Assembly (NCBI GenBank): GCA_021307315.1
Contig: JAJSPD010000003.1
Coordinates: 868,001 to 932,000, forward strand
Length of the DNA stretch: 64,000 bases
Origin: Bisporella sp. PMI_857
Taxonomy: Eukaryota; Ascomycota; Leotiomycetes; Helotiales; Helotiaceae
Direction: 5' to 3'
The notes beneath the pieces were generated by a model. It was not told the DNA's origin, did no database searches, and worked only from the letters and a program-made list of their open reading frames with translations. Shown here in pieces: positions 1 to 11,992 of the stretch (positions within the stretch are counted from its first letter, which is position 1; the number at the start of each line of letters is the position of its first letter). The translations under genes were made by a program, and so were the position numbers.

Positions 1-596
1 TTTTTGCAACCAGAAAACTAGCCTTCAGCACCAGCATGATTATGGCAATTTGGGGACTCATTGGTCTTGCATTCCCCTTATACAATGCTTTCATCCCTTA
101 CATACTAGCCACTCGGGGAGCCAAATTCGGCGACGGTTCCACATACCTCACATACCGGAACAGTCTTATAATTGCAACCCTCGGTGTCCCGGGCGCTCTT
201 CTCGGTGGCGCCCTCGTTGAGATCCCACGGTTTGGTCGCAAGGGCGCACTCTCCATCTCCACAGTCCTCACAGGCGTCTTCTTGTATGCTTCGACAACAG
301 CCAAGACATCGAATGCTCTATTGGGATGGCAGTGCGCATACAACTTTTCCAGCAATATTATGTATGCGGTCCTCTATGGATATACACCCGAGATCTTCCC
401 AACCAAGGACCGAGGAACTGGTAATGCTTTGACGGCCACGACCAATCGCATTTTTGGTATCATGGCTCCAATTATTGCCATGTTTGCCGATCTGAATACT
501 AGTGCGCCAGTGTATACTTCTGGGGCATTGTTCTTGTTTGCTGGATTGTTGGTCGTTGCATTGCCTTTTGAAAGCCAGGGAAAGGCAAGTTTGTAA
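1..596 (+). CDS. MFS transporter, C-terminal part (5' end outside window)
   Basis: The reading frame is open from base 3 and ends at TAA 594-596, so about 198 residues of the C-terminal half are visible. It carries about six hydrophobic segments, for example AIWGLIGLAFPLYNAF and a final SGALFLFAGLLVVALPF. The loop EIPRFGRKGALSISTVLTG contains the GRK motif usual at the start of the second MFS half, followed by YTPEIFPTKDRGTGNAL, which matches the E-x-F-P-T-x-x-R-G-x-G signature of the SV2/organic-solute branch of the superfamily. Role: plasma-membrane transport of a small organic solute; the substrate cannot be read from this part. ATG at 36 is an internal methionine, because the frame continues upstream without a stop. 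The family is secure; the specificity is unknown. Confidence 0.85.
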   Translation, partial: FATRKLAFSTSMIMAIWGLIGLAFPLYNAFIPYILATRGAKFGDGSTYLTYRNSLIIATLGVPGALLGGALVEIPRFGRKGALSISTVLTGVFLYASTTAKTSNALLGWQCAYNFSSNIMYAVLYGYTPEIFPTKDRGTGNALTATTNRIFGIMAPIIAMFADLNTSAPVYTSGALFLFAGLLVVALPFESQGKASL

Positions 597-2051
597 ATTT
601 GGTTACCACTATACCCAGATGGAGGCAATTCTTTTTTTAATGAATCAGGAAATCGAAATGTACCCGTGCACGTACAGATAGCTAAATGTACCTACGTCGA
701 GTCGTAATATACATAGTTCAGCCTTAATCAACTAAATTGTAGAAACACAGTATGCAGTATCAAGCATTGTTAATTTATTTCTGTTGTGTAACTAAATGCT
801 CACGCCATCTTGTAGCATCACACATACCCCTACATGATAATATCAGACCAGCGATAGTGTCCAAGAAGTTATAATTTTAAGAAAACCTCAAAATTTGGGA
901 AGTAAGTACGGAAAAGGAACGCCAGAGTTTTCGAGTTGAACAGGAAGACTGCTCTTATGCGTGCTTAACCTGAGAATCTTTCCTACAAAAACCATTCACC
1001 TTGGCTGGTTTGTCAGCAAGCTTTCGTATATATCACATAAATGCTTAGTACATCGCTCACTTTGCCTCGTGAAATACTGCACTGTTATGACTTCTGAGTT
1101 TGTGAAGCGATATACCCCAGTAAAGATTAAAGCGTCATAACAAAAACCTCTAGAATTCTTGCAACCCAAAATTGCATAGCCTCCATTTTGTCATGGAAAA
1201 ATTTATATGTAAGTAGTTTCCTTCGAAATTCCCGGCACGAAATACACAATCTCGTAATTCTCAAAGCCTCCTCTCTTTCTGTAAGGAATGACAGGCAGCA
1301 TAGCCAGAAGAACCTTTTGGACTTTAGATAATGATATAAAAACAAGTGTATTCCCAATTCCTCCCTTTCAAACTTGTGTTTCGCTTGGTTTCTGGTCTCA
1401 AGCTGTATATACTTTAACCTCATAAAGTGTGTAAGTTGATTATAAAATGAGAGCAAAGAACTGTGCCAAAATATAAAGAGCCTTGAATCAGCAGCTTAGA
1501 CGTGATTGTGCCTATTAATTTTGCACTTTGGTAACTCCTAAGATACGGATTCCTTCATCTCATCGAGAATTTATTTGGAAAACGCAATGCAACAAATCTG
1601 CAGCATTAGCCAAGGAATTCAGTGATGTGGTTAAGTCGAATAATCTGGCCAAGACAAGCTATTTGGTCGTAGATGGTAAGGTCATAGATGTGCGAAACCT
1701 CTCCCTACTGTTCTAGTAGCTTCACTGCCTCGACTTTCAAACACAACAAATTCGAACCATACAATCTGGGAACAAGAAATGAGGGCATTATGATGGGCAA
1801 CGCTGTTGCGCAACCGCCAATGGTATATACAACGACCCAATGTAGAATCCAGTGTCCAAGAAGCCAAATTATAAACGAGTGTTTCACACCGTTTGTCTTC
1901 CAACCAAACGCCATACAGAATGCAACTCTGCCGTCAAGAATGTTCCCCAATCTCCCTAGTCCTCTATTCTGCCTTCATGTCTATAGTCCAGTTTGCAACT
2001 TACTCGTCTCCGAGATACTGCGAGCTCGGCTGCCCTTCCTTAGCCCCGCGC
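597..2051. other. Intergenic, no gene seen
   Basis: AT-rich spacer between the MFS 3' end and the 3' end of the convergent gene. Short open frames here have no recognisable domain and no coding-like composition. I see no RNA gene or repeat. Confidence 0.5.
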
Positions 2052-2715
2052 TCAGTCGCTCTTCTTATTTGCATCTCCGTCTTTCGCCGCGTCAGCCTTC
2101 CGCACAACAACGTATTCGCGCTCGGAGTCCTCACCTTCACTCGCGCCAGGTGTGGGCGGTAGCGCTCCTGGCACCGCCTGCCCTTTATCGCTACGGCCTG
2201 TTGTTGGTCTGGATCCTCCCCGTACATCGTTTCCAAACCGACCAGCTAGAGGACTACCGGCAATCTGACGTCGTCCTTCTTCTGGGTCTTGCGAGAATGT
2301 CGTAGGACTGAGGGGTGCTCGTTGATGTGGTGAGGAGCGACCAGAGCGGCCAGAAGGAGAGGATTGAGCAACGAGTTTTAGGCGTTCTTCGGTGGCTTTC
2401 AATCGGGCTTCCAGAGCCTCAAGTTCAGAGGTTTGCGTGGAGACCTTGTGCTTTCTTGGGTATCTGGTCAGCAGGAGTTTCCGCGAGAGAGGAACCATGC
2501 GCTAGTAGATAAGGGCGTACTTTTCTGATACCGCAGCATCCAGATCTGCCACAGAATTGTCTATTTTGAAGAGGTCGTTGAGAGCAAGAGAGAAGGATTT
2601 TGCCATTGTCCTGAAACAGCTTCATTAGATTCCACAGCTGACATAGTTGGGGATAAACCTACGATTGCGGTCTGTTATTTGGCTTCCACTCCTGATCAAG
2701 CTCGTGGTCCGACAT
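2052..2715 (-). CDS. Small conserved coiled-coil protein, function unknown
   Basis: Three exons on the minus strand (2715-2663, 2610-2521, 2463-2052) join in phase to give 184 residues. The introns have GTAGGT...CAG and GTACGC...CAG boundaries. The N-terminus is acidic (MSDHELDQEWKPNN). A helical stretch MAKSFSLALNDLFKIDN follows, then a heptad-rich segment SELEALEARLKATEERLK at roughly residues 55-72, predicted coiled coil. The remainder is Ser/Pro/Gly-rich, low complexity, with a charged tail EYVVVRKADAAKDGDANKKS. I do not recognise a named family; the coiled-coil start plus disordered tail suggests a small structural or adaptor subunit (inference). It is divergent from the bromodomain gene, with about 0.9 kb between starts. 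Confidence 0.75.
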
Positions 2716-3640
2716 GGTGATAGGATTATGGATAAAAAGATTCACAAAAAGAAATGGGGGTATATAGGTTGGATAAGTGCAATTTGTAAGGTTTGGTGAA
2801 TAAAGAGGTCTGACAAGGCTCAAAGTAAAGAAGGCATGCGGATCTTACTTTCCCTGTAAATTAACAAAATAAGGGGTTCCGAAGCTAGTCTCAGGGGTCC
2901 TGTGTCCGCGAAGTGCACTTTTCCTTGCTCCCTTTCTCTCACTTCATGCCATAAGAGACCGAGCGGAGTAGACACGAATAGGGGAGTGAAGAAGATGGCG
3001 AATGGGGGGCTTGGGGGATATTATGCGGAGAGGCCTTCATGGAAGCCTGCGACCCAACGCAGATGCCCTGTAATCTACTTCATGCCCGAACAAGGCGCAA
3101 GGCTGGCGATCATCCGCACCCTGGACAACAAGGCTGCAAGTATGGAAGTGGAGATTATCAGATGATAATGGCTGGTGACTTTCAATTGTCATTCAAGAAG
3201 CACCAGAAGTAGAGCGGATGGTGAAGTAATAGGTCGATTTGAGCATGATATAAAATAAAGAAGGAAGTTGCTTTTGGGTTGAAGAGACGACAGGCGGTTT
3301 CATCCGTTCGCTTCATCATCGTTTTTTTTACTACAAGAGCTTGACACTCTAGAATGCGTGCACGTGACCCAATAACTCTCGTGCAAGACTTCAACCAAGT
3401 TGGGAATAAGTCTGGAATGAACTAAATATCATCAACAACCACGTCAAATCACGCGCATCGCGATTCAATCAATTCTGCGACTGCCGTTTCGGCTTTATGC
3501 ACGTTTGCGCCATTCCAAACGCGCTCTTGATGAATCTTGAGAGCTATTTCACCAACTGAACAGATCTCGCCGTGGCTCCTCTTCACCTTGTTTCCAGCCA
3601 CCAAGCTCCCCTCGAACGCTGGCGAGGAGGATACTGGGGC
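2716..3640. promoter_or_regulatory. Divergent intergenic region between coiled-coil gene and BRD8-like gene
   Basis: This region separates two divergent start codons and must hold both promoters. A single TTATCAGAT (GATA-type iron element, reverse orientation) occurs at 3155-3163 but stands alone. Pyrimidine-rich and CAA-rich leader sequence lies at about 3430-3560, just before the BRD8-like start. No gene is supported inside. Confidence 0.4.
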
Positions 3641-6403
3641 ATGAATACTTCACCAGATTATACACCTCTCGAATGTCTCCTGCTCTTTCAGTCTCTGGTC
3701 GCGTATGGCACGAACGAGGACGCATTTAATAGCATATCCGATACTCTAATCAGCAATGCCCTTATCCAAGAAGACGAAAACTACAATGCAGCCCGCTTAA
3801 AACCGGAAGCTCTGCGCGAGTTATACCTACAACTTCTCGCGGAGGAATTAACAGCGGAGGTCGAGGGACATGAGAATGGCGGCGAAGTGGGATCCAGAAA
3901 GAGAAAGCTCCCAACACCAACCTTACCATCGTTGAAGGATGCGGAAAACCATAGCGAAAAGCTGCCGTTACTGGTTGAAAGACTCTATGCAAGATATAGG
4001 GAAAGAATGGTACGGGCTATTCGGGACGACGAGGAACAATTTGCAAAAATTCAGCGGGAGATAGCAGAAATTGAAAGAGGCGAATGGGACGACGGGACAA
4101 GGAATGATGATGATTTGGTATCTGCAAGGAAGGATGCTCATCGTCCTATTGATAACTTCCGGCCAAAATCAAATGGTACAAGCTCTGTTCTGGCTCCGCC
4201 TAGAGCTCCTGAAATTCCAGCTTCTACACCTACATCAACGATTGCTGCGCCAGGTCCCCCATCTATTCATAACGAATCACGGACAGAGGGACTGGGTACG
4301 AATATTGTGCCTAATTTGGCACCAGGAGGTGCAGTTTCACCTCCAAAAGTTGTACAAAAGCCGTCCAATGCAAGCGCACCAAAAGCAGCAAGTCAACATA
4401 TTCCTACCTTAAATGGACAACGTGGGCCATCACCACTTCAACCCCCAATCCAACCTGTCATACAATCACCTGGAGGTCCTTTCAAATGGGAACCACCTTA
4501 TCAAGGGGCCCCTCAGCATTCACCTGCACCTTACCCACCATCTGGCTATCCGTACAATCATCAATACCCTCCTCAAACGCCTTTCCAACCGCCTTTGTAC
4601 TCACCACATGCAAGGCCTCAACCGCAATTTCCAGTGCCATCGTCACCGCATACAGGTCCTCAACAACCACAAACTAACTTTCATCCCCCACCTGCTACAT
4701 CTCAACGTTCAAGTAGCCAACCTTCTCTGCCATTGGATGCTCTAGCAGATGCTGCTGGTCAACAGTACCGTGCCCCGTCTGGATCTCCTCTCCAACCCCA
4801 CGCACCACAGAACGGGCAGTATCCCCAACCAGTTCCATCAACCCCTACCAATTATAGCTCTCAAGGCTCACCTCCACCAGGCGGATATCCTCATACATAT
4901 CCATCGCAATTCCAACGACCACCATCTGGGCCATCAAATGGCTCACAGCCGCAATGGACTCCGCAACATATGCAGCCGCCGTATCAATCATCGCCGCAAG
5001 GTCAACCTCAACATTTCAACACCCCTGGGAATCAACGGCCTCCATATCCAGCCCGACCAGAGCTTCTGCTTGCAGAGAATAGGCAGTACAATTCTCCATA
5101 CAACGGCGGCCAAGCGCCCCGGCAACCTTTACCTGGAAATTTTGGCCATCGCCAAAGTCTACCGAGTACTCCGGTAGCTCAATTTGGCCGTAATTCTTTG
5201 AACGGATATGAATGGCGTACTAAATGGACTCCTGAGATATTTGGATCAGCAACTCCAAGGCCAGTTAACGGGGTGCCTCAGGAGCTCCCTCCTCCAGAAT
5301 TTGAGCAAATTAGCCCTATCCTGCGACCTGCAAAACTACCTGTGTCGAAGAAACAATCTCCACCCGGAAGAGCAGCTACACAGCCGAAGCCTAAAGAACC
5401 TAAACCGAAAGAAACCAAGCAAAAGGGAGCAGCGCAGTCTAAAGCACCCAAAAAGACGGCAAAAGACACCAGTGTGGCTTCGCCAGTACTGGCATCTAAC
5501 ATGGACGAGTCTCATGTCAAAGACGAGGCTGCTACTCCTCGCCTTCCAGATGAAGAAACGGGCGACACCACGGCGGACGACCTTCCCGCACCACGTTCGA
5601 AAAAATTTGCACGGGCGTCTACAACCCTTAAGCGGAAGCGTGATGATGTCCCTGATAGCCCAATGCGTACGTATCGTGAACCGCCTACTCAAGTGGCCTG
5701 GACACGCAACTTCCCCAAAATATCAACCTCCGCTCTCGAAAGAGTCAATGGAAACAAGAATGCAGTTATGTTTGCTGCGCCTATCAAAGAGCGAGACGCT
5801 CCAGGTTACTCAAAGATTATCTTGCGACCTCAAGACCTCAAGACCATAAAATCTGCCATTACCAATGGCAACAAAGCTGCGATTCTTGCAGAAGCGGCTC
5901 TAAAGGATGAAGACAAACCCAGCGGGAAGGAAGGCGCCATCATGCTGCCAATCTCAGAAGACCTCATTCCGCCAAAGGGAATCATCAATTATTCTCAATT
6001 AGAGAAGGAATTGATGCGGATGTTCGCCAATGCCATCATGTTCAATCCAGACCCACATCGTGGGTTTGGCAGTCGATTGCAAGGCGAGAAGAGCAATTCT
6101 GCCGGTGATGGCTACCAATTTGATGAAGATGGCGTTGTCAATAGTACTATTGAGATGTTCAGTGAGGTCGAGGAGATTATTGGAGGACTGCGTACTGCAG
6201 AGCGCAACGGGTCTACAAACAGTGCCATTTCGGGAATTCCTAGTGGTGTGAAGAGCACGAGTGTTAGGGGAAGCAGCATCGCCCGAGGAAGTGTTAGAGG
6301 AAGTAGTGTTGTACCAACGGAAACGGAAGAGGACGATGGTGAGGATACTGAGATCGGTAGCACCGCTGGAGGAAGCGTAGCGAAGAGGCGACGCAAGGCT
6401 TGA
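3641..6403 (+). CDS. BRD8/Bdc1-like bromodomain protein, NuA4 histone acetyltransferase subunit
   Basis: One 920-residue exon. The frame is open from a GTG at 3572, but the first ATG (3641) gives MNTSPDYTPLECLLLFQSL, the usual start of this family. Order of parts: N-terminal helical region with the conserved YTPLE...LLFQSL block (residues 1-90); charged coiled-coil around 120-165 (RYRERMVRAIRDDEEQFAKI); long Pro/Gln/Ser-rich disordered region about 180-560; Lys/Pro-rich linker; divergent bromodomain at about 715-830, with YSKIILRPQDLKTIKSAI and ELMRMFANAIMFNP, where the final N-P matches the acetyl-lysine-binding Asn; Ser/Gly-rich tail ending in basic KRRRKA, a possible nuclear signal. Known role of the family (human BRD8, S. 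pombe Bdc1): nuclear subunit of the NuA4/TIP60 H4 acetyltransferase complex. The family call rests on motif order and is fairly secure. Confidence 0.82.
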   Translation: MNTSPDYTPLECLLLFQSLVAYGTNEDAFNSISDTLISNALIQEDENYNAARLKPEALRELYLQLLAEELTAEVEGHENGGEVGSRKRKLPTPTLPSLKDAENHSEKLPLLVERLYARYRERMVRAIRDDEEQFAKIQREIAEIERGEWDDGTRNDDDLVSARKDAHRPIDNFRPKSNGTSSVLAPPRAPEIPASTPTSTIAAPGPPSIHNESRTEGLGTNIVPNLAPGGAVSPPKVVQKPSNASAPKAASQHIPTLNGQRGPSPLQPPIQPVIQSPGGPFKWEPPYQGAPQHSPAPYPPSGYPYNHQYPPQTPFQPPLYSPHARPQPQFPVPSSPHTGPQQPQTNFHPPPATSQRSSSQPSLPLDALADAAGQQYRAPSGSPLQPHAPQNGQYPQPVPSTPTNYSSQGSPPPGGYPHTYPSQFQRPPSGPSNGSQPQWTPQHMQPPYQSSPQGQPQHFNTPGNQRPPYPARPELLLAENRQYNSPYNGGQAPRQPLPGNFGHRQSLPSTPVAQFGRNSLNGYEWRTKWTPEIFGSATPRPVNGVPQELPPPEFEQISPILRPAKLPVSKKQSPPGRAATQPKPKEPKPKETKQKGAAQSKAPKKTAKDTSVASPVLASNMDESHVKDEAATPRLPDEETGDTTADDLPAPRSKKFARASTTLKRKRDDVPDSPMRTYREPPTQVAWTRNFPKISTSALERVNGNKNAVMFAAPIKERDAPGYSKIILRPQDLKTIKSAITNGNKAAILAEAALKDEDKPSGKEGAIMLPISEDLIPPKGIINYSQLEKELMRMFANAIMFNPDPHRGFGSRLQGEKSNSAGDGYQFDEDGVVNSTIEMFSEVEEIIGGLRTAERNGSTNSAISGIPSGVKSTSVRGSSIARGSVRGSSVVPTETEEDDGEDTEIGSTAGGSVAKRRRKA

Positions 6404-9400
6404 TTATACCCCCTTAGCCTTTTCTGACTCGTGGTCATTAACTATGCACTTGTTCAGAAACGGCGGCAAGGACAGATGAGTTTGTAAGAAATAGTTGATA
6501 ATACTGTACATAATACTCCATAATCATCACCATGGAACTTGAAAGTTCTACCTATGCAGAAATATTGCCTCACCTCACTCATTTTGTACATAGAAGGGAT
6601 TCCTGAGTTTCGAAGATCTCTACCAGGGGTGGGAAGCTTGATTTATTTTCCATTGGTTATATTTTGGGCAAGGGAATCGGAACTAGCTCCACCCCAACAT
6701 GAAGAGTGGTGACGAGTACATTGCAGAACATCCTGCGTCTCATTGATCCGAAACTCTGCCAGCTGATCTATTGTTTACCTGCGGTACCTCAGCCACTTCC
6801 GTCAGATGGACATGCGGCGGTTTTAATTCTGTTAAGCAAAGGCTCTCGGGTTCCTATATGTTCTAAATATGTAACAAGATGGCTTGCCTACAGCGTATCA
6901 CGGCGAATATGCAGAGTAAAGCGCCTGTATGGGATGCCAATTGCGCCGAAAAAGGGTCATTGGTCTCGTAATTACTGGTTCTTATTCCTTTTTTAAGAAC
7001 CCACCCTCATATCCATTCACCAAACGGATTACACATCTCTATAACTGAATCGGAAATGACTTTGTTGCTAACCTGTTCTTGGCATCCACAGTCTCCGTGG
7101 CCAGTCATGCATGCAGTTGACCTCACCTTCACCTCAGCGCCTAAGACTAGCAGCAATATCTGCATTACAGAAGCTAGCAAACTCCATAATCATACGCCTC
7201 GAAAAGATAGAAGCCTTTCCACCCCTACAGAGCGATCAATATCACGTCAAAAGCGTTGTCCTCGTCAAGGTTATCCTGATTGTGGATTATACTCTGCAGC
7301 GCTAATTAAACTCTTTGCTGAGGATATCTGGCAACGAGGGGAGATCTTTCGAAAACCAACAAGTTCGAATGCATCTTCTCTGCGGACGTATATAATAATA
7401 TAACTTTCCTGAAGTCCGTAGTATTAGCGTACTACCTCGATATATCTAGGATTGTTGCTACCTTGAATAAGCCTCCGATTTATCTTACTTAGAAGAGTAT
7501 CATAAAATACAGGACTGAATTTGTCTAAGTATCTAGAGTACCTGGGATAGACTTTATTGTGCTTGCTAAAGCAATAAGCCGGCACGATGCGTTAAGGCAG
7601 AAGATATATCCTCCATATTTGACAGTGGTTTGGAGAGATCACACTTTCCTCCAGAATATCAAGGAAAAGTTCATGATATTATCCTTTGCAAGCTCTCTTG
7701 GACAATGGGGTGACTACTATATATATCCAACAATCATCTCCTCATATAGGGGCAACTCGCTTAGAAGAAATGAGCCACACTCTCATCCTTGGAAGCACGG
7801 ATGTATCTTTGGGAAGCCAATTAGAACTTTCGTAGCGGATAAGACATTCAATACTTCGTCTTGATTGCATTGCTTTTGAAGACTTGTTGAATCCTTTTTA
7901 CGAAACAATCACGTGCAGCGGCCTAATTCTCATTGCTCCATCACGCGAGGTTCCACTTTTCCTCCACGATTTGCCCGACTCCGTGGCTGCTCAATGCATA
8001 AAGACTGGCTATATCCTCAGCATTGTGAAGAAGAATAAAATGCTTTTCACAGATGATGGAGTCTACTAATTTGGTAAGGAATACACCAGAAGCTGGAGAA
8101 TCTGCTTTGTCATGCCAAAGATGTAGAAAGTGGGTTGCGTAAAGACCATCTTCTCTCTCCCAAACTGACTTTCTTATAGACGTAAGATCAAATGGTAATG
8201 AAGCCTGTTTAATAAGGTCACACTGATAGCTCGGATTTGCTGATAAACTGAAGCGATCGGGTGCTGCCATCATGCAAGACTTGCATTGACAGGGAAGCGA
8301 CTTGTTGCTATCCCGAAACGGCTCAGAAGCCTGGACCAAAAGCAGGTATTGAGAATCTAGATAAGCCTACTCAAACATATTCCATCTAAAATTTCTCAGG
8401 TACAATACGGAGAAAACCTAAAACGGAAGCAAAGAGCTTGGGAAGACAACAGGAAGTACGGAAATCGCTAGCGGAGAGGGACCATGACGTGGACAGCCTA
8501 GGTGATTGGGATACTTTAGAGCTGAACATGCATTGTCAGCCTACATTCGGGTTGATAAGCATCAAGCCGCCAATATCGAGAAGTGTAGCTCCTGCTGCTT
8601 TTCAAGATGATCCAGTGATGTGGGATCCCGTGATTCCCATGGGAGCCAGCGAAGGAAGCCACGGATATACTTCGGTCTCTGACACTGCAGAGTTCTTCAA
8701 CAATCACGCAGTAAATCTCTCTACACTTCATACAGGATGGGCTTCATACAGTGCGAACTAATCCACAACGACTATTCTGATGAAATGAAATGAAGCGGTC
8801 CGCGCCGGGACATACGCCTGATATTCTATACTCCCAGAGCTCGCATAAACTTGACCGCTGAGTGCAAAGGAATGGAGCGTCGGTGTGCGTCAGGCCAATT
8901 CGTGGTGCGAGAAGAGAAGAGTGGACTTAAGAGTGTGCCTGCAGATCTCAGACGGCCAGACTAGAAAAGTATGCCTTGAAGTATTATTCCAGGAACTCAA
9001 AAAGTATCAAAACATAACATAGGAGGGCTATGAAGAGCAATGGAAGCAATTGAATAACATATATTGTGGCTTTTGTGGAGGGTGATACAAATCCGACTTC
9101 GGATATTATCAATATACTGGAACTATGCCCTTCCTTGCAATTTCAGGTCGAATTGTGACAGTATTGATCACTATCCTTTTCCGAGTATTTATTGACGAGC
9201 AACTACGCCGTGTTCTCCATGCTTCTGATATATTCTCCCTTGCTTTTGATTTCTTCCTTGCTTCAGATTCTCTCCCTCGCCTAATATCCAAGGTGTCTCC
9301 AATAGACGCCAGACAATTGAAATATACTTTGGGTAAATGATATATCAGAGATACGTAAATTTGTTGTACTGAGTTCTTTTAAATAGGCTAATGTGAATTA

Positions 9401-10000
9401 GCCAGTAGGCTTTGCCCAAGAGTCTTCTTTGAAGTACCAAAATCGACAAAAATCAAGATCAACTGGTTAAGAGATTGAGAAGTCGTAGCATTCTCCGACA
9501 TAGTTTGCCTGTGAAGATATCTTGCTCTTTCACACTCATGGTTGTATTTGTCAACCGGCGCCCGCGCTGTTAAGAGCAAAAGTGACCCCACAAAAACTTC
9601 CAGTGAGCCGATTTCCCCATTCCTAGACCAATATCATCCGCATAATTGATAGGTTAGTGAAAGAGAATGAGGTGGATAGCATGGGTATATAGGTCGGTAA
9701 GTGGAATGTGGACGAGGAGGCGTCATCGGCAAGTAGACTCTGTGTGCCCCGCGTTTTGTTGTGGGAACAACTTTCTCCCGCCGAGACCGTGTCACCCCTC
9801 ACATTCGTTGGCGTCGGCCAGCCAGCGCTCAATATACTTCAGTTAAATGACCGATATCTAACTCATCGGTGGCACTATGTGACGTGCGGAGCTGGCTAGC
9901 TGATTTACAGCAGCTATGCATATATATCACTCTGTTCTTCTGCCCACGCACTGCTGAGCAAGGCGATTTCAGAACCCAATTGATCACAACATTTACCGCA
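6404..10000. other. 3.6 kb without a convincing gene; possibly decayed coding DNA
   Basis: AT-rich region with several 60-130-codon open frames but no domain that I recognise. The best are 8339-7941 on the minus strand (Cys/His-containing, CQCKSCMM near its start) and 8438-8761 on the plus strand (acidic, ends in WASYSAN). Neither has a clear start context or plausible splice partner. They could be exons of a rapidly evolving gene or relics. The last 300 bp is the promoter of the VOC gene. Confidence 0.35.
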
Positions 10001-11065
10001 ATGTCGGACTCTCTGCTGAAACAGAAAATCAGTCTCAAACGGATCGCACATGTATACTACACACACAAAGACATCAAAGCGGCACGTCAATTCCTTTTAG
10101 ACTTTGGTTTCAGCGTTGTCAAAGAGTCAGACAGCCAGATATACTTTCGTGGCTATGGCACCGAGCCTTTCGTATACTGCACCACAAAGGGAGAAGAAGA
10201 TGGTTTCGGAGGGACCGGATGGGTGGTAGATTCACTAGAGGACCTGGAACGCGCAACTGCTCTGCCGGGAGCTACACCTGTTCATGATTCAGATGCGCCT
10301 GGTGGAGGAAAGAGGGTTACATTCTTTGATCCCGTCGACAACTTTCCGTCCCATCTCGTCTACGGACAGGAGAGCGTTGAGATCACGGAAACCTTTCCGG
10401 AACTAGTATACAACTTCCCGACGAACAAGCACCGACCAGTCAACCAATATCAGAGGTTCAAAAAGGGGCCTGCTCCAATTCATAAACTTGGGCATGTTGG
10501 GGTATGCTCTACAAACTTCAAAAAGTCATTTGAGTTTTGGACCTCGAATTTCAATCTCAAGCCGACAGAGCTCGTCTATGCACCTGACTCGAAGGAAGAC
10601 ATTATGGCGTTCATGCATTTAGATAGGGGGGAAGAATGGGTCGATCATCACGCGTTCTTCGTCTTCGAGGGCCCCAAGTATCATGTTCACCATTCGAGCT
10701 TTGAAATTTTCGACTTTGATATCCAGATGCTGGGCCACACATGGCTTATGGATAAGGGATATGAGATCTGCTGGGGTGTTGGCAGACATGTGATGGGCAG
10801 TCAAATCTTCGATTACTGGTATGTCTATATTGAGCGACGGTGATAAAAGAAAGGTATGCTAATATTAGTTCAGGTTTGATCCATCTAAATTCATCTTGGA
10901 ACACTATATTGACGGTGATTTGGTCAATGACAAGACTCCTGTTAATAGAACAGAAGCAGCGCCAGACAATCTACATGTGTGGGGTAAGTTCGGAGCCTTC
11001 ACATTTGAAAGCCAAGATATCTGACTTGTCCAGGACCCGATGTTCCAGAGACATATCTAACATAG
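10001..11065 (+). CDS. Two-domain VOC protein, catechol 2,3-dioxygenase-like extradiol dioxygenase
   Basis: Three exons (10001-10818, 10874-10983, 11034-11065) give 319 residues; introns of 55 and 50 bp are in phase. The upstream in-frame stretch from 9869 lacks a good ATG, and MSDSLLKQKISLKRI is taken as the start. It has two glyoxalase/bleomycin-resistance (vicinal oxygen chelate) modules: residues about 14-110 (RIAHVYYTHKDIKAARQFL) and about 155-300. The second holds candidate metal ligands of the 2-His-1-carboxylate type: His in KLGHVGV, His in YHVHHSSFEI and Glu in KFILEHYIDGD. The last motif is reconstituted only after removal of intron 1, which supports the model. Known role of the family: Fe(II) ring-cleaving dioxygenases or related isomerases of aromatic degradation. 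The actual substrate is unknown. No signal peptide; likely cytosolic. Confidence 0.88.
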
Positions 11066-11992
11066 CCGTTTGATCTAAGATATGTTTTGATGCGTTGTTG
11101 CGTAAATGTTAGCCTGAAATAGAGGATTTCACTAATATAGCTCATTGGAAACGGCTCTGATCTAGAATATTATCCTTTCTACGCCTGGAGGAGAAACAAT
11201 CAAGTATTACTAGTACTCAACACTTCCTCCTCTTGTTGCCTTCTGCTAGGATTTTCTAATATTGTCGTACATTTTATACGGCTTTTATTCCATTATCTCT
11301 GAATTCTATAGCATCATAAAAGTCCCCTGTCTCAAACAAATGCATGTCTATCCTATGTGAAACCGTGTGAGAAGATAACATGATATTTAGTTCATTTACG
11401 CAAGTACAATAACTATGTTCGTGCAAAGAAAGGCAATCCAAAAGCCAGAAGTGAAAAGTGGAAGGACCATCCTGAGGTTCGTGGTGATCATTATACATGA
11501 CCTGGGTATAAAGCCTGCTGTCGACACGTTAATGGTAGACATTGAGATATTACTCATTGGAAGCTATGAAGCATAAGTACCCAAACATTGCTAGATTCAT
11601 CTTGGACAAATACGCCAGCATTGCATATTGTCCAGATAGCGTCGTTCGTGTGTTGATTCTAAGGATAACATCTCTGCATTGTTTATACAAATTACCTTGG
11701 TCAGGCTCTTTATCAGTGCAATTTTTCTTTCCTTAGAAATGCCTTGCGTCCTGCCCTTTACAACGCATTATCAATTTAGCCTTGGTAGATATGCCTAGAG
11801 TTGTCCTGATTCAAATGAAGTAGTTGCCACAGATCGTTAATTAAGCTGATAACACTAAGCTGACGGTTCCTCCTACTTCAATCCATCCTTCTGCTGCTTT
11901 ACAATACAAATACAGCTCAGGAACCCAACCAGTCCTACCCAAGGAGGCAAAGCTTACAAATATTCTGCCAACCCACAACCCAAATCACCAAA
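11066..11992. other. Intergenic, no gene seen
   Basis: AT-rich spacer between the VOC stop and the RING gene. Only short random frames are present. The last 150 bp is a CA/CT-rich leader typical of a fungal promoter or 5' UTR. Confidence 0.5.

Noticed and set aside
1127..1456. 109-codon minus-strand frame
   Set aside because: Amino-acid composition and surroundings look random; no domain or conserved start.
3155..3163. ATCTGATAA element between the coiled-coil and BRD8-like genes
   Set aside because: Solitary and near genes with no iron link; compatible with chance.
3572..3640. In-frame extension of the BRD8-like gene from GTG at 3572
   Set aside because: Fungal nuclear genes rarely start at GTG, and the ATG at 3641 directly precedes the conserved N-terminal block.
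9869..10000. In-frame extension of the VOC gene to 9869
   Set aside because: The extra residues are not family-like and include promoter-type sequence; MSDSLLKQ at 10001 fits relatives.
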